DNA from: Lateolabrax maculatus
Taxonomy: Eukaryota; Chordata; Actinopteri; Acropomatiformes; Lateolabracidae
Direction: 5' to 3'
Length of the DNA: 64,000 bases
Assembly: GCA_031216445.1 (NCBI GenBank)
Contig: CM062206.1
Coordinates: 25,635,501-25,699,500, forward strand
The position numbers were made by a program, and so were the translations under genes. Positions 32,291-43,211 of this stretch are shown here, piece by piece (within the stretch, counting starts at the first letter, position 1; each line of letters starts with the position of its first letter). The notes under the pieces are model-generated. The model ran no database searches, was not told the origin of the DNA, and saw nothing but the letters and a program-made list of their open reading frames with translations.

Positions 32291-34232
32291 GTTGAATCAT
32301 TTATGTCTCTTAACAATTAAAATTTTTCCATTACTTGTTAGCAATAACATAAGATGACATATTTGTTCAGTAGACCAAGATGTTTTAACTTTGTTTTCAG
32401 ATTAGGCTAAATGGTTGACTTTACATTTGAATTACTTTTGTCAATGAATAATCCCAATAAATCCCATCTGAATTATACAGCATGCTGAGAGACACACAGT
32501 TTAAGTAAAAGTTATTCACAGTGACGTACAGCACAGGGTTGTCTGAGCTGCATAAATGTAAAATTATTTGTCATTTGAGTAACATCAGAGAGAAGTTAAC
32601 ATTTACCACAAACAGATAGAAAGCCAAATGAATCAGCCAGCAGCTTTCAGCTCTGATGATGCTAAGTCCTCTCATGCACATACATTTCACACACCCACTC
32701 ATTCACACTCCTTCCAGCAAAACACGCACAAACCCAAAAACTCACACACACATGCAACGTAGCTTGTTATCACGTAATCATACACATCTGTTAGTCCTCG
32801 CAAGAAGCCCTGCACTTGTTTTGATATTTTGTTGCATCCAAATGTGTTCTTGCTGCTGTCAGAGCCCTCTCATTTGTAAAGCAAATGGTCTTCAGAGACA
32901 CTGATGAGCAGTGTGATGAACGAGATCGTCCCCCAAAATTGCTGAGTGATAAAATATGCCAGAAGCAGATAAGGTGTGTGTGGTGGGGGTGTCATCTCCT
33001 CTATGTTAAGAGGAGACAGTGTTAAACAAATGAGCCTTGATAGTTTATGGCCTGATCCAATCCAAAGCCAATAAAGATTTTATCATAAAGAGAATTCTTT
33101 TTCTACTGCCATATTTTTGAAATGTATTAATTTATGATTAGTAAGTGATCAGAATTACAGCTGTACATCAGGCTGATATTGGCTCTTTCATTAAGTACAT
33201 ATCAGCCAGCGGGACCATCCTCCTTTCATATGATGGATATGATGCAGACTGATTGATTACGTTTTAATTCTAGCATTAATCAGCAACAGACTGCCTGTCT
33301 ATGGGAACACCTCAACCTAATGCAATACTGTGATGTGATTAAGTATGTACCAATATACATTTATAAGGTGAGCGAGCCTGAAGGCCTAATAAATTCTGCT
33401 CAGCTGAGGATATGTGCAGACCAAGTGAGGAGAATCTTTTATGCACTGCATCTAAGTGGATATTAATTCTATTAAAACGAATGAATCTTCAAGTGGGGCA
33501 CTCCACCACTGTTACACATCAAGATTAGTTTACTAGTCATGAGACATGAAATAAGTTGTATAATGTCTTCTGTGGTTCTGTAGGGACCTTGCCAAGTCTA
33601 AGAAAAGAACCCGGTGGTGTCGATTAGTTTGAAAGACATGGGCATTTATGGTACAGGGTAAGGGTCAAAATTAAGACTGAGACGTCAGCGGAGGCTATAT
33701 ATAATGAAACATTGACTTTAATTAAATGTATTTTGTCAAAAGGTTCCACAAAATTGTATTAGGTTAGTCAAAAGCATTTAGAAAGATTAAAAAGAGGATA
33801 AAATATTTAAGTTATCTAACTTAACTAGCTTGTTTTACAGTAACATAATGATTGTGAATTGAGCCAACTAAAAATAATTACTTCTGATCAACAAGAGATA
33901 TTTAAGCTTAATTAAGTTCATGGCCTTAAAGAATATATTTACAGGCTACATATTTTACAATTTTACTGTCAACATATATCTTATTTGTAGTAGTAAAATA
34001 ATGCATTTAAGTTCTATTAATTAAAACATTTGGTTTTCATCCAATTTATTTTTTACTAATCAGTTTAACATAACTGTAGATTGTCAACAGGTTCCACACA
34101 AATTAATTTGGTACACCCAACATATTTTTTTTATTACCTTTATTCACCAACACAGCACTGATTCAGTTAACAGTCTGGTACACTTGGTCCACAAAAAACA
34201 ATACAGACATATTTGGTTATATAAGTGTAACG
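32291..34232. other. Intergenic sequence, possible conserved non-coding part
   Basis: No gene. An AC-rich patch lies around 32685-32755. The interval 33030-33320 is repeat-poor with ATTA/TGATTAAT-type words and may be a conserved non-coding element, which cannot be confirmed without alignment. Confidence 0.55.
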
Positions 34233-34240
34233 CATATAAT

Positions 34241-34576
34241 TAGAGCTGCAACTATTAGTCGATTACTTGACTAGTCGACTGAGAGAACATTAACAGCCAA
34301 TTGTTTTGATGGATCAATCGTTTTGAGTCATTTTTAAAGAAGAAATAAATGTTCAAATTATCTGGTTTGTGTTTCTTAAATGTGAATATTTGTGGCCTGT
34401 TGGTTGGGACAAAATAAGACTTAGGTTGCATCTAGATTTTTCTAGAGAAAATGGTCAAAAATGTAAATCAGTTTCCAAAAGCCCAAACGACTAATTAAAT
34501 TAATAGAAAGAAAAAAAAAAAAAAAAATACTGACAGATTAAATTCATAATGAAGACAATCGTTAATTGCAGCCCTA
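34241..34576 (+). mobile_element. hAT-type MITE with intact 8-bp duplication
   Basis: 336 bp with terminal inverted repeats TAGAGCTGCAACTA / TAATTGCAGCCCTA, flanked by a perfect 8-bp target-site duplication CATATAAT (34233-34240 and 34577-34584). 8-bp duplications are characteristic of hAT elements, and GGGCTGCAAC-type ends are frequent in fish hAT MITEs. An A-run lies at 34510-34527. No coding sequence. Confidence 0.92.
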
Positions 34577-34893
34577 CATATAATAAACATAGAGTTGTAA
34601 ACTGCCTTGATGCAGCAGAAAAATACAACAAAGCATCCCTTTATTTTTTAATAATATGGTCTAACAATACCATAGTTTATGCAATTTTCTAATTTTTTGT
34701 AACAGATTAATGGTCTTACCATCTAACAACTTAAAAAGTCAATTCAGTCATCAACAATGTTGGGGCAGCATGTTTTCTCAATTCAACATCTATTCACTTA
34801 TGGTTTTCCAAAAGTGTAGTTTTTCCCTGCTCTGCTATTTTGAAACGGTTCATCATTTCATTCGGTTTCGGCCCAAAATCTAATTTTGCAAAT

Positions 34894-35196
34894 TCAGGCA
34901 ATATTGAAATCAACGGTTGGCTTATTCATACAGTTTTTTTCTGGAGCGTCTTGAAGATAACTTAGGCTCGGTTCATATATTGCATCCATTAAGAGTGCAC
35001 ATGCAGAGGTGATGTCTTCCAAGTCATGCAGCTCTTCAACATCCTCGATCACTATTCCAACATTGACTGGAGGAGTGGTGGCATCACCTCCCTCAACATT
35101 GATGGTATAGATGCTAAAGATAAATTGTTCAAGCTCTCTCTTAACAACATCATAAACCTTTATACAGGAGAGACAGACAGACACATGTGTCGGCAA
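34894..35196 (-). pseudogene. Possible C-terminal exon or pseudogene of a SAMD3-like protein
   Basis: The minus-strand frame (100 codons) contains 'VKRELEQFIFSIYTINVEGG', then 'NVGIVIEDVEELHDLEDITS' and 'ACALLMDAIYEPSLSYL'. This pattern is one I associate with the C-terminal region of fish sterile-alpha-motif-domain-3-like proteins. Upstream, a pyrimidine-rich tract ending 'CCTGTATAAAG' just before 'GTTTATGATG' (minus strand, about 35157-35167) could be a 3' splice site. The last 20 residues depart from the family pattern, suggesting decay. No upstream exon was found in the window. Confidence 0.45.
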
Positions 35197-35441
35197 GTGT
35201 TCCTACTGTTTTGCCCCCTTATGTATGTTAATGGGTTAGACACAATATTAGGAACACTTTTTAATATAATGCACTCCAGTACACCACCCACTAGGACCTC
35301 AGTAATAAACATTATCACTTTTCTAACAATGTCAGCAACAACTGAAAATGTAAAAGCTTCATAAAAGTAGAATGTATGGCAGATTTGTTGTATTGGATTG
35401 CATTATACTGCACGTGTTCCTAATAAAATGCATGGTGAGTG
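35197..35441. repeat. Short repeat with GTGTTCCTAATA motifs
   Basis: 'GTGTTCCTA' occurs at about 35197 and 35416 and in reverse complement (TTAGGAACAC) at about 35249. It is probably a small non-autonomous repeat into whose edge the Tc1 element jumped. Confidence 0.4.
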
Positions 35442-35443
35442 TA

Positions 35444-35660
35444 CAGTGGGTACGGAAAGTATTCAGACCCCTTTAAATTTTTCACTCTGTTTCATTGCAG
35501 CCATTTGCTAAAATCAAAAAAGTTCATTTTATTTCTCATTAATGTACACTCAGCACCCCATCTTGACAGAAAAAAAAAACAGAAATGTAGAAATTTTTGC
35601 AAATTTATTAAAAAAGAAAAACTGAAATATCACATGGTCATAAGTATTCAGACCCTTTGA
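35444..35660. repeat. Tc1 inverted repeat arm (IR/DR), low-coordinate side
   Basis: Outer direct repeat at 35444-35475 and inner copy at about 35638-35660 ('CATAAGTATTCAGACCC'). These are the presumed binding sites for the transposase paired domain. Confidence 0.9.
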
Positions 35661-36701
35661 TCAGTATTGAGTAGAAACACCCTTCTGAGCTAGTACAGCC
35701 ATGAGTCTTCTTGGGAATGATGCAACAAGTTTTTCACACCTGGATTTGGGGATCCTCTGCCATTCTTCCTTGCAGATCCTCTCCAGTTCCGTCAGGTTGG
35801 ATGGTGAACGTTGGTGGACAGCCATTTTCAGGTCTCTCCAGAGATGCTCAGTTGGGTTTAGGTCAGGGCTCTGGCTGGGCCAGTCAAGAATGGTCACAGA
35901 GTTGTTCTGAAGCCACTCCTTTGTTATTTTAGCTGTGTTCTTAGGGTCATTGTCTTGTTGGAAGGTGAACCTTCGGCCCAGTCTGAGGTCCTGAGCACTC
36001 TGGAAGAGGTTTTCTTCCAGGATATCTCTGTACTTGGCCGCATTCATCTTTCCTTCAATTGCAACCAGTCGTCCTGTCCCTGTAGCTGAAAAACACCCCC
36101 ATAGCATGATGCTGCCACCACCATGTTTCACTGTTGGGATTGTATTGGGCAGGTGATGAGCAGTGCCTGGTTTTCTCCACACATACCGCTTAGAATTAAC
36201 GCCAAAAAGTTCAATCTTCGTCTCATCAGACCAGAGAATCTTATTTCTCATAGTCTGGGAGTCCTTCATGTGTTTTTTGGCAAACTCTATGTGGGCTTTA
36301 GTATGTGTTGCACTGAGGAGAGGCTTCCGTCAGGCCACTCTGCCATAAAGCCCCGACTGGTGGAGGGCTGCAGTGATAGTTGACTTTGTGGAACTTTCTC
36401 CCATCTCCCTACTGCATCTCTGGAGCTCAGCCACAGTGATCTTTGGGTTCTTCTTTACCTCTCTCACCAAGGCTCTTCTCCCACGATTGCTCAGTTTGGC
36501 TGGATGGCCAGGTCTAGGAAGAGTTCTGGTCGTCCCAAACTTCTTCCATTTAAGGATTATGGAGGCCACTGTGCTCTTAGGAACCTTGAGTGCTGCAGAA
36601 ATTCTTTTGTAACCTTGGCCAGATCTGTGCCTTGCCACAATTCTGTCTCTGAGCTCCTTGGGCAGTTCCTTCGACCTCATGATTCTCATTTGCTCTGACA
36701 T
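35661..36701 (-). pseudogene. Tc1-like transposase, one in-frame stop
   Basis: 347 codons including the terminal stop, of normal family length (about 340). Residues 8-120 form the paired-like DNA-binding region with 'RSKELPKELRDRIVARH' and 'STVASIILKWKKFGT'. Codon 124 is TGA (36330-36332). Beyond it the frame continues without shift: 'MLWGCFSATGTGRLV' with the Gly-rich box, and the catalytic triad Asp159 (WSDET), Asp250 (QQDND) and Glu285 (NPTEHLW) with 34 residues between the last two, i.e. DD34E. Apart from the stop, the main oddity is PKNTA instead of the usual PKHTA. The lesion is one point mutation, so the copy is young but presumably inactive. Confidence 0.95.
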
Positions 36702-36865
36702 GCACTGTGAGCTGTAAGGTCTTATATAGACAGGTGTGTGCCTTTCCTAATCAAGTCCAATCAGTTTAATTAAACACAGCTGGACTCCAATGAAGGAGTA
36801 GAACCATCTCAAGGAGGATCAGAAGAAATGGACAGCATGTGAGTTAAATATGAGTGTCACAGCAA

Positions 36866-37077
36866 AGGGTCTGAATACTTATGACCATGTGATATTTCAG
36901 TTTTTCTTTTTTAATAAATTTGCTAAAATTTCTACATTTCTGTTTTTTTCTGTCAAGATGGGGTGCTGAGTGTACATTAATGAGAAATAAAATGAACTTT
37001 TTTGATTTTAGCAAATGGCTGCAATGAGACAAAGAGTGAAAAATTTAAAGGGGTCTGAATACTTTCCGTACCCACTG
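36866..37077. repeat. Tc1 inverted repeat arm (IR/DR), high-coordinate side
   Basis: Reverse complement of the other arm, with inner repeat 'GGGTCTGAATACTTATG' near 36868-36885 and outer repeat at 37045-37077. Confidence 0.9.
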
Positions 37078-37079
37078 TA

Positions 37080-38214
37080 TATATTAGATTTCCCCCCAAA
37101 ATTTAAACAAACTGATTCCAAACAAATTCCAACAAAGTAACAAGATTAGTTATTCAAGATTCGGGTTTAATACAGGTAGAAACTTAACAATTAAAATAAC
37201 CAACCAGGTATTCTTTGAAAAGGATGTTTGGGTCTTTATTCAGGTAGATACACTGCACATACAAACATACATCTTACATTGCTATAAGCATGTGAAATGG
37301 ATGACAGCTCAACTGTATATATAGACATGTACACAATGGCCAATTTATCATCACATGGATATTAATGGTTACCTTGTTGACAAGATTACCATTACCACTT
37401 TATAGATGTCCAGATCATACAGGGAAGGGGAAGAAACGCTATAGAGCATCTTCCTCCTTTGTTTTAACATCTCTTTCACATCACTCACTAATGGATAAAC
37501 CTGAAAACAGAAGCCTCAAGTTTCGGTGTGGATCAGGGAAATGTTGTCGTGCTACATGTTGAGAAACAAATTTTCTGTTGCTCATTCCAAATGTCAATAG
37601 ATCTGATCCCCAAACACAGCTATGGCTACTGATATGTGTTTAAATTGTGAGGTGACTGCAAATGAAAAATTTGTTTGAAAGAAGCACAGGAGTTGGTGTT
37701 CAGGCTGACTGTTTACCAGTCCCCATAAATGTCAAAACAGACTAGTCAACAACAACTTATAATTCCATAATGTTTTCTACCAATAGCAAAACATACCTGT
37801 GTGACTGGGGCCAAAATAAACCAAATTTCCCTCCCTGCAGAGCCCCACTGAGCTGGGCCGTATGTTATATTATTGTTACTTACTTAAACATCTGACCTTA
37901 TAAAGGTTTTTCTACATTCTGCCATATTTCTGAAGTCAGCACAAATGTGTAACTGCCCGAAATACTAATAGACTTAATTTTTGTTAGCCGTGCCAGGATT
38001 TCATTTTACACAAAATGAAACACATTTTTGAATTACAAATCATAAATTAACTACAAATGCAACTCAGCGATGTCAGATTTTCTGGCTAAATTAACTGTAT
38101 ATTTTTTTTTTGTGGTCACTTCAATTGCCCAATTTTATTTAGGCACTATTTACATGTGATTGTCTTTCCATCACCTAACAGAGCTTTTCCAGCCATGGTA
38201 GTGAGGTACACTGA
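37080..38214. other. Intergenic sequence, nothing recognised
   Basis: AT-rich unique-looking sequence. No domain-bearing frame and no clear repeat. Confidence 0.6.
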
Positions 38215-38500
38215 AAGCGGTGCTTTCAGCTAAACGCTAACATCAGCGTGTTCATATGCTCACAGTGACAATGCTAACATGCCAACGTGTAGTTTAGCAT
38301 GTTAGCATGCCTGAGGCTGATGATGAATATCATTGGGAATGTCGTTAGTTGTGCAGGTACTTGACCATGACCCAAAATAGTGGATGAAAAGTCAGAGGAC
38401 CACCAAAGTTATTAAAATTTATCCTGAAGAGGGGACCATGAATGTGTGAACCAAATGGCGTGGCAATCCATCCCACAGCAGTTGAGACAATACACTATCA

Positions 38501-39535
38501 TGGCTGCCCCGATAAGTCTCTAAAGACTCTCCAGCTGATCCAGAATGCGGCTGCACGTGTACTGACAGGAACTAGCAAAAGAGAACATATTTCTCCAATA
38601 TTAGCTTCTCTGCACTGGCTCCCTGTGAAATCTAGAATAGAATTTAAAGTCGTCCTCCTCACTTACAAAGCTCTTATTGGTCAGGCCCCATCATATCTTA
38701 AAGAGCTGATAGTACCGTATTACCCCACTAGAGCACTACGCTCACAGAATGCAGGGTTACTTGTGGTACCTAAAGTCTCTAAAAGTAGAATGGAAGCCAG
38801 AGCCTTTAGTTATCAAGCTCCTCTTCTGTGGAACCAGCTCCCAATTTGGGTTCGGGAGGATGACACCCTCTCTTCGTTTAAGAGTATGCTAAAAACGTTC
38901 CTTTTTGATAAAGCCTATAGTTAGGGCTGGCTCAGGTGAGTCCTGAACCATCCCTTAGTTATGCTGTTACAGGCTTAGACTGCCGGGGGATTTCCTATGA
39001 CACACTGAGCTTCTCTCTCCTCCTCTCCCTCTCTATCTGTACGCATTCCTATCCCACTAATACAGGTTACTAACTCCACTTCTTCCTGGTAGTCCTTGTG
39101 CTTTCTGTGCTTTTTCTCCTTCTCACTTTCTGCAGGTATTTCTGCCTCTGGAGCTGTAGATTCTGGATCTGTGATTGCCGGCCGTCTACTGCCCCCATGT
39201 TCCTGCTCCACACTCACTGCTGCAGTTGTTAGTATTATTAGTCTGATTTGTTGTCTGTCCTCCTGTTCTGTCTCCCCTCTCCCCCTCTCTCCTCCCCTTT
39301 CAACCCAACTCGGTCGATGCAGATGGCCGCCCACCCAGAGCCTGGTTCTGCTCGAGGTTTCTACCTGTTAAAAGGGAGTTTTTCCTCACCACTGTCGCCA
39401 AGTGCTGCTCATGGTGGGAACTGTTGGGTCTCTGTAAATAATATTTTAAAGAGTATGGTCTAGAACTACTCTATGTGAAAGCGTCTTGAGATAACTTTTG
39501 TTATGATTTGGCGCTATACAAATAAAACTGACTTG
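38501..39535 (+). mobile_element. L2-type LINE, 5'-truncated, with 7-bp duplication
   Basis: Flanked by ACTATCA (38494-38500 and 39536-39542). Contains the C-terminal part of ORF2 to the stop at about 38924, then the L2 3' UTR with the CTCTCC-rich block and the tail 'ATACAAATAAAACTGACTTG'. This is the longest L2 copy of this subfamily in the window and a useful reference for the copies at 9.4, 13.8 and 20.8 kb. Confidence 0.93.
38508..38924 (+). pseudogene. L2 ORF2 C-terminal fragment
   Basis: About 138 codons of the region after the reverse transcriptase domain, with 'LQLIQNAAARVLTGTSKREH', 'ISPILASLHWLPVKSRIEFK', and the end 'SSFKSMLKTFLFDKAYS'. It is open to its natural stop. The polymerase and endonuclease are absent by 5' truncation. 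The apparent ATG at 38442 lies in the repeat that was the target, so the first 20 or so residues of that frame are not L2. Confidence 0.92.
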
Positions 39536-39660
39536 ACTATCAACTGAAAATGTTGAGGATTCAAAATTAGTTGAGGAGTGCTAAAATCAGTAGGATTCAT
39601 TGTATGAGAACAATGAATGTTTGGCCAAATTTTACGTCAATCCATCCAAAAGACAAGATA

Positions 39661-40299
39661 GGAACAGCAGGTGGACAAATGTATGTATTTCCATCTTTTT
39701 TTCTAGTCATTCTGACATCTCATCCCTGTCTACTTTCTTCTTTCCACAATTGTCTATCTTACCTGCTAGTTATCTATCCGCTTTTTCCTCAACCCTCGTC
39801 TATCCTCCCTCATCTTTCCTGACCTACCTCTCCTTCAGTCCTGACAGCAGTGAATGTATGAGGAGAACCTCATCTAAATCATACTTTAGACAGTTTCTGT
39901 CTTCTTATCCTCCATGTCAGTGCAGCAGACAGAACACGGTGGATGACATGTGACTAGAGGTCATGGGGTCTGATATAAAGCCAACAGGAAGCAGTGGATT
40001 ACAGGGCTGAGATGTAGACAATGTTTTCATGATACTGTTGGTTCAAAACCTCCTTACAACCCATGGAGACAGACCTGTCTGTGTTTATCCCACATGACAT
40101 GCACCTTATCCCACTGATACACTACAACCGGCTATACGCTTAGACACAGGATACAGTTTTTAAGGTAGCATGAGGCTTATCTCTGTCTCAAAAGGAGGCT
40201 AGACATATACTTGGTGCTCCAACTTATTGGCCATTGTTTCATCCAATGTCATCAAAAAAAAAAAAAAGTCTGGCAGTTAAGTTTACAGACGGATACCTT
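39661..40299. other. Intergenic sequence, nothing recognised
   Basis: A pyrimidine-rich patch (39690-39840) creates open frames rich in Ser, Pro and Leu without domain content. No repeat recognised. Confidence 0.6.
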
Positions 40300-40790
40300 C
40301 AAATTACAGTAAATAACAGTAAAACAAAATTACATGTAATAACCTGTAAAAATACAGAGCAGTTTTTACAGTCAAAATGAATTAAATTAAAGTATTATTG
40401 TTGATAAATGTTCATTAAACAGTGAAAAAAACAGATATATTATGTCAAAATGCATTAAAAACAACGACCTTTCAGGTGAATTTCAGGGCATTTATTAGTT
40501 ACTTGATGAAACTGCCCAGTCTATCTACAGTAATATCCAATTAAAATATTTTTTTCATGTACAATAACTAAGAAATACTATATAAAAACACAATAAGTAC
40601 ATAAAACCAAAGACAAATGTCTGCATATTTACAGCATTTTAGAGAATTACTAGATTGAAAAATTGTTCATTGGACTGAGGAAAAACAAGCATTATACATA
40701 AAAAAAATAGCTATATTTAAGGCCAATCCATCTAAATTATGGGTTTTTAGTAGTTATTTTATAAAATTGCAATCTATTGTCTATCTACAG

Positions 40791-41645
40791 CAGGGGTGGG
40801 CAATTTTTTTTCCATGGGGCCACATGAGAAACAGAAAATATTGTGGAGGGCCAGGCCAAAAGGCTGAACTCAATTCAGCATAATATTAATTGTATTTCTT
40901 TCTAAAAGCAGTAAATAGCATTGTTTTAACAATGTTGGTGCCTTTACGTGCCAGCATTTCTAGTCTAACCACCTCATTTGATTTTTTTCAGTTATTTTTT
41001 CTTGTTCAGTGAGAGAAATCTAATCTCTGTTGGGCTTTCACAAGTGCATCAAAGTCAGGTTGAATGTCTGAGGTGGAGATGTGAAGCACAGCTGCCAGAT
41101 GATCATCAGTGAGAGAGGATCTATACCTGGATTTCGTAAACTTCATCACTGAGAATGTTTGTTCACATATGTACTTTTTCAGCATCAGTCAAGTTTTTGT
41201 ATTTCTGCGCCTGCTTCGTCTCGTACTGCCGACTCAAATTGTAATCCTTCAACATGGCGATCTGCTCTCTGCAAACTAAACACACGGCTTTACCTCAGAC
41301 TTCAGTAAATAAATACTTAGCAGTCCATTTTTTGTTGAAAACCCTGCATTTGGCGTCTACCTTTCTTTTTTTAGCATGAGCGGACATTTTTGAGGGCTAA
41401 AGTCGTCTTGTGAGTTGTGACGGCTCGTACACCTGATTCAATCATGCGCACGTATTTGATTTACGTTTTGCATCATTAGGTGAATAAAACACTTCAAAAT
41501 AAAAGCACTGCAGCTGTAGTCCATGCACGAGGTTAAATTATAAAATGTGTTTATTTTGTAAATTTTCCAATCAACCTCACACGGGCCAGTCAGAGTCAAC
41601 CAAAGGGCCATATGTGGCCCTCGGGCCGTACAATGCCCAGGTCTG
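40791..41645 (-). mobile_element. Internally deleted hAT transposon (BED-type)
   Basis: 855 bp with ends CAGGGGTGGGCAATTTTTTT and, on the other strand, CAGACCTGGGCATTGTACGG, followed inward by the GGCCACAT-type subterminal phrase on both sides. Such ends are typical of Charlie-like hAT elements. Flanks 'ATCTACAG' and 'ATATAAAG' agree at 6 of 8 positions, consistent with a decayed 8-bp duplication. The interior holds both ends of a transposase gene but not its middle. Confidence 0.85.
41006..41387 (-). pseudogene. hAT transposase remnant: BED finger fused to C-terminal end
   Basis: Minus strand from an ATG at 41387. A basic start 'MSAHAKKRKVDAK' (nuclear-localisation-like) is followed by a BED-finger-like segment 'FNKKWTAKYLFTEV', a stop, then 'GKAVCLVCREQIAMLKDYNL' with the C-X2-C pair, and 'SRQYETKQAQKYKNL'. 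After a stop near 41170 the reading jumps to the very end of a hAT transposase: 'MKFTKSRYRSSLTDDHLAAV' to 'DFDALVKAQQRLDFSH' and a stop at 41006-41008. The catalytic RNase-H-like core is missing. Confidence 0.85.
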
Positions 41646-42649
41646 ATATAAAGTGATTTCATGTAAGTTTGGGGTTTCTCCAAGTAAAAAAACCACAACA
41701 CAATGTAAACACTAATATGTACGTTTAATCAAAAAGGAATTTCTGCACATTTACAGTATTCAGTAAATTAATTACAGTCATTTTAGAGAACTGTTTTGTT
41801 AAAAAACCAAGAATTAAATGTCAAAATACGTGAACAATAGCTATATTTGAACATAATCTCTGTAAATTTAGGGTATTGCGTCATGTTATGGAATTTCCCA
41901 CTATATCGACCTGATAAAATATGTTTTTTTTTTTTTTTTACTATGTTTGAAAGAAGGACACAATGCATAAACATGTAATAAGTACCTTCAACGAAACAGA
42001 AAGGTCTCTAAATGTATGGTATTAAACATTTTAGTTATTTGTGAACCAATATATATTGTTAAAAATGTTCATTTGACAGTGGAAAAACAAGCATATTATG
42101 TCAGAACACAGCTACATTAAAAAAACAATCTATATTTTTTTCTATGATCAAGCATAATTTATCATTACACTTTTCTGGAAAACAACTTCAACTGTCATCA
42201 TCATCATAGTAATGATAAATTATGCAGACCAAAGCATAATTGCAAGTTTGTGACCTGTTTTAATTCTAGAATACCATGAAGTTCAATTCCTTCTGATGGA
42301 AAAACACAAAGATGTGTATTTTCTTGTGACGCCACACTCATCATCTTACATGCCAGAGTATGGGCTCCATAAAGTTGGAGAGGCTGCAAGGGATATGCTG
42401 TGCATTATTGCTGCTCAGTGTCTGAATTTTTATCAAGGATCAAATGGATAAATAATAATGAATATTATTGGACAATTTATATATGGATACATGTCATTTT
42501 CTGCCACTCTGAGTGACTGTACGGCATCAGAAGACTTGTCCATTTTTGACTATGCTAATTCAGACTAAACACAGTACACTCTTTCAACACCTGGATGGCC
42601 ATGGTTCTCTGCTGTAGATCTCCACAATCACAGTCTTTCCATGTTGTGC

Positions 42650-42729
42650 CCTTAAACAGGGAAACAGTAATGGGAGAAGGATGAAAAGGCGACACACAGC
42701 TCTCACCTCCACTCGTCTGTATTAAGTGA
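42650..42729 (+). repeat. Direct repeat, left copy
   Basis: About 80 bp, near-identical to 43134-43211 (about 5 differences). Confidence 0.9.
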
Positions 42730-43133
42730 GATTTTTACACAATGTAAACAAAACATTTTCCAAGCATTAACACACTCAGTTTCAGGACCACAGTTACCAT
42801 GATTAGACTAAAGTATCTTTTTAACTTCTAAACATCTAACATTTAAATTATTCAAATTTTCACTTTATCCAAGTTACATGAAATCTGAATTCTATGATAT
42901 ATTTTTAGCTTTCAATTTTCGCTGCCATATGAATTAAACATTTTTCCATCCATTTTTCAATCAATAACACACTTAATGTTAATGTATCTTTTAACTGTAA
43001 ACAGTTGGACTGCGGGGGCCACGACATCTCCGACAGCCAGCTTAAACATCGACAGAGTTAGCCAGAACCTTTAAACAATATCTCAACAAAACACGTAATT
43101 TACTTTCACACAAAACTTTGTGTACGGTAATTA

Positions 43134-43211
43134 CCTTAAATAGGGAAACAGTAACGGGAGAAGGATGAAAAGGCGGTACACAGCTCTCACCTCCACTCGT
43201 CTGTATTAAGT
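43134..43211 (+). repeat. Direct repeat, right copy
   Basis: Second copy of 42650-42729 in the same orientation. The sequence beyond it (GGGGGAGAGGAGCGCG) is not shared with the left copy. Confidence 0.9.

Larger units (their letters stand above)
35444..37077 (-). mobile_element. Tc1-like transposon, nearly complete
   Basis: 1634 bp flanked by TA dinucleotides (35442-35443, 37078-37079), the Tc1/mariner target duplication. Inverted-repeat arms of about 215 bp begin CAGTGGGTACGGAAAGTATT on both sides. Each arm has an outer and an inner copy of 'AAGTATTCAGACCC', the IR/DR arrangement used by transposase at both ends. The arms differ at only a few positions. The single transposase gene runs on the minus strand. 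Confidence 0.97.
38215..39660 (+). repeat. Dispersed repeat family A, copy 2, split by L2
   Basis: The left part 38215-38500 has 'CGGTGCTTTCAGCTAAACGC', the 'GCTAACATG' words, 'AAAAGTCAGAGGACCACCAA' and 'GGCAATCCATCCCACAGCAG'. The right part from 39536 resumes the same repeat ('AATGAATGTTTGGCCAAA', 'TCAATCCATCCAAAAG'). Between them lies an L2 with its own target-site duplication. Confidence 0.75.
40300..42150. repeat. Degenerate tandem array of about 250-bp units
   Basis: Similar phrases recur at about 40410, 40660, 41815 and 42060: 'AAATGTTCATT', then 'ACAGTGGAAAAACAAGCAT', then 'TATTATGTCA' and 'ATAGCTATATTT' variants. Spacing is about 250 bp once the inserted hAT element (40791-41645) is removed. 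Units are strongly diverged and AT-rich. TTACAGTAAA-type words are frequent. Confidence 0.55.

Noticed and set aside
36123..36698. Plus-strand open frames within the Tc1 element
   Set aside because: Shadows of the minus-strand transposase.
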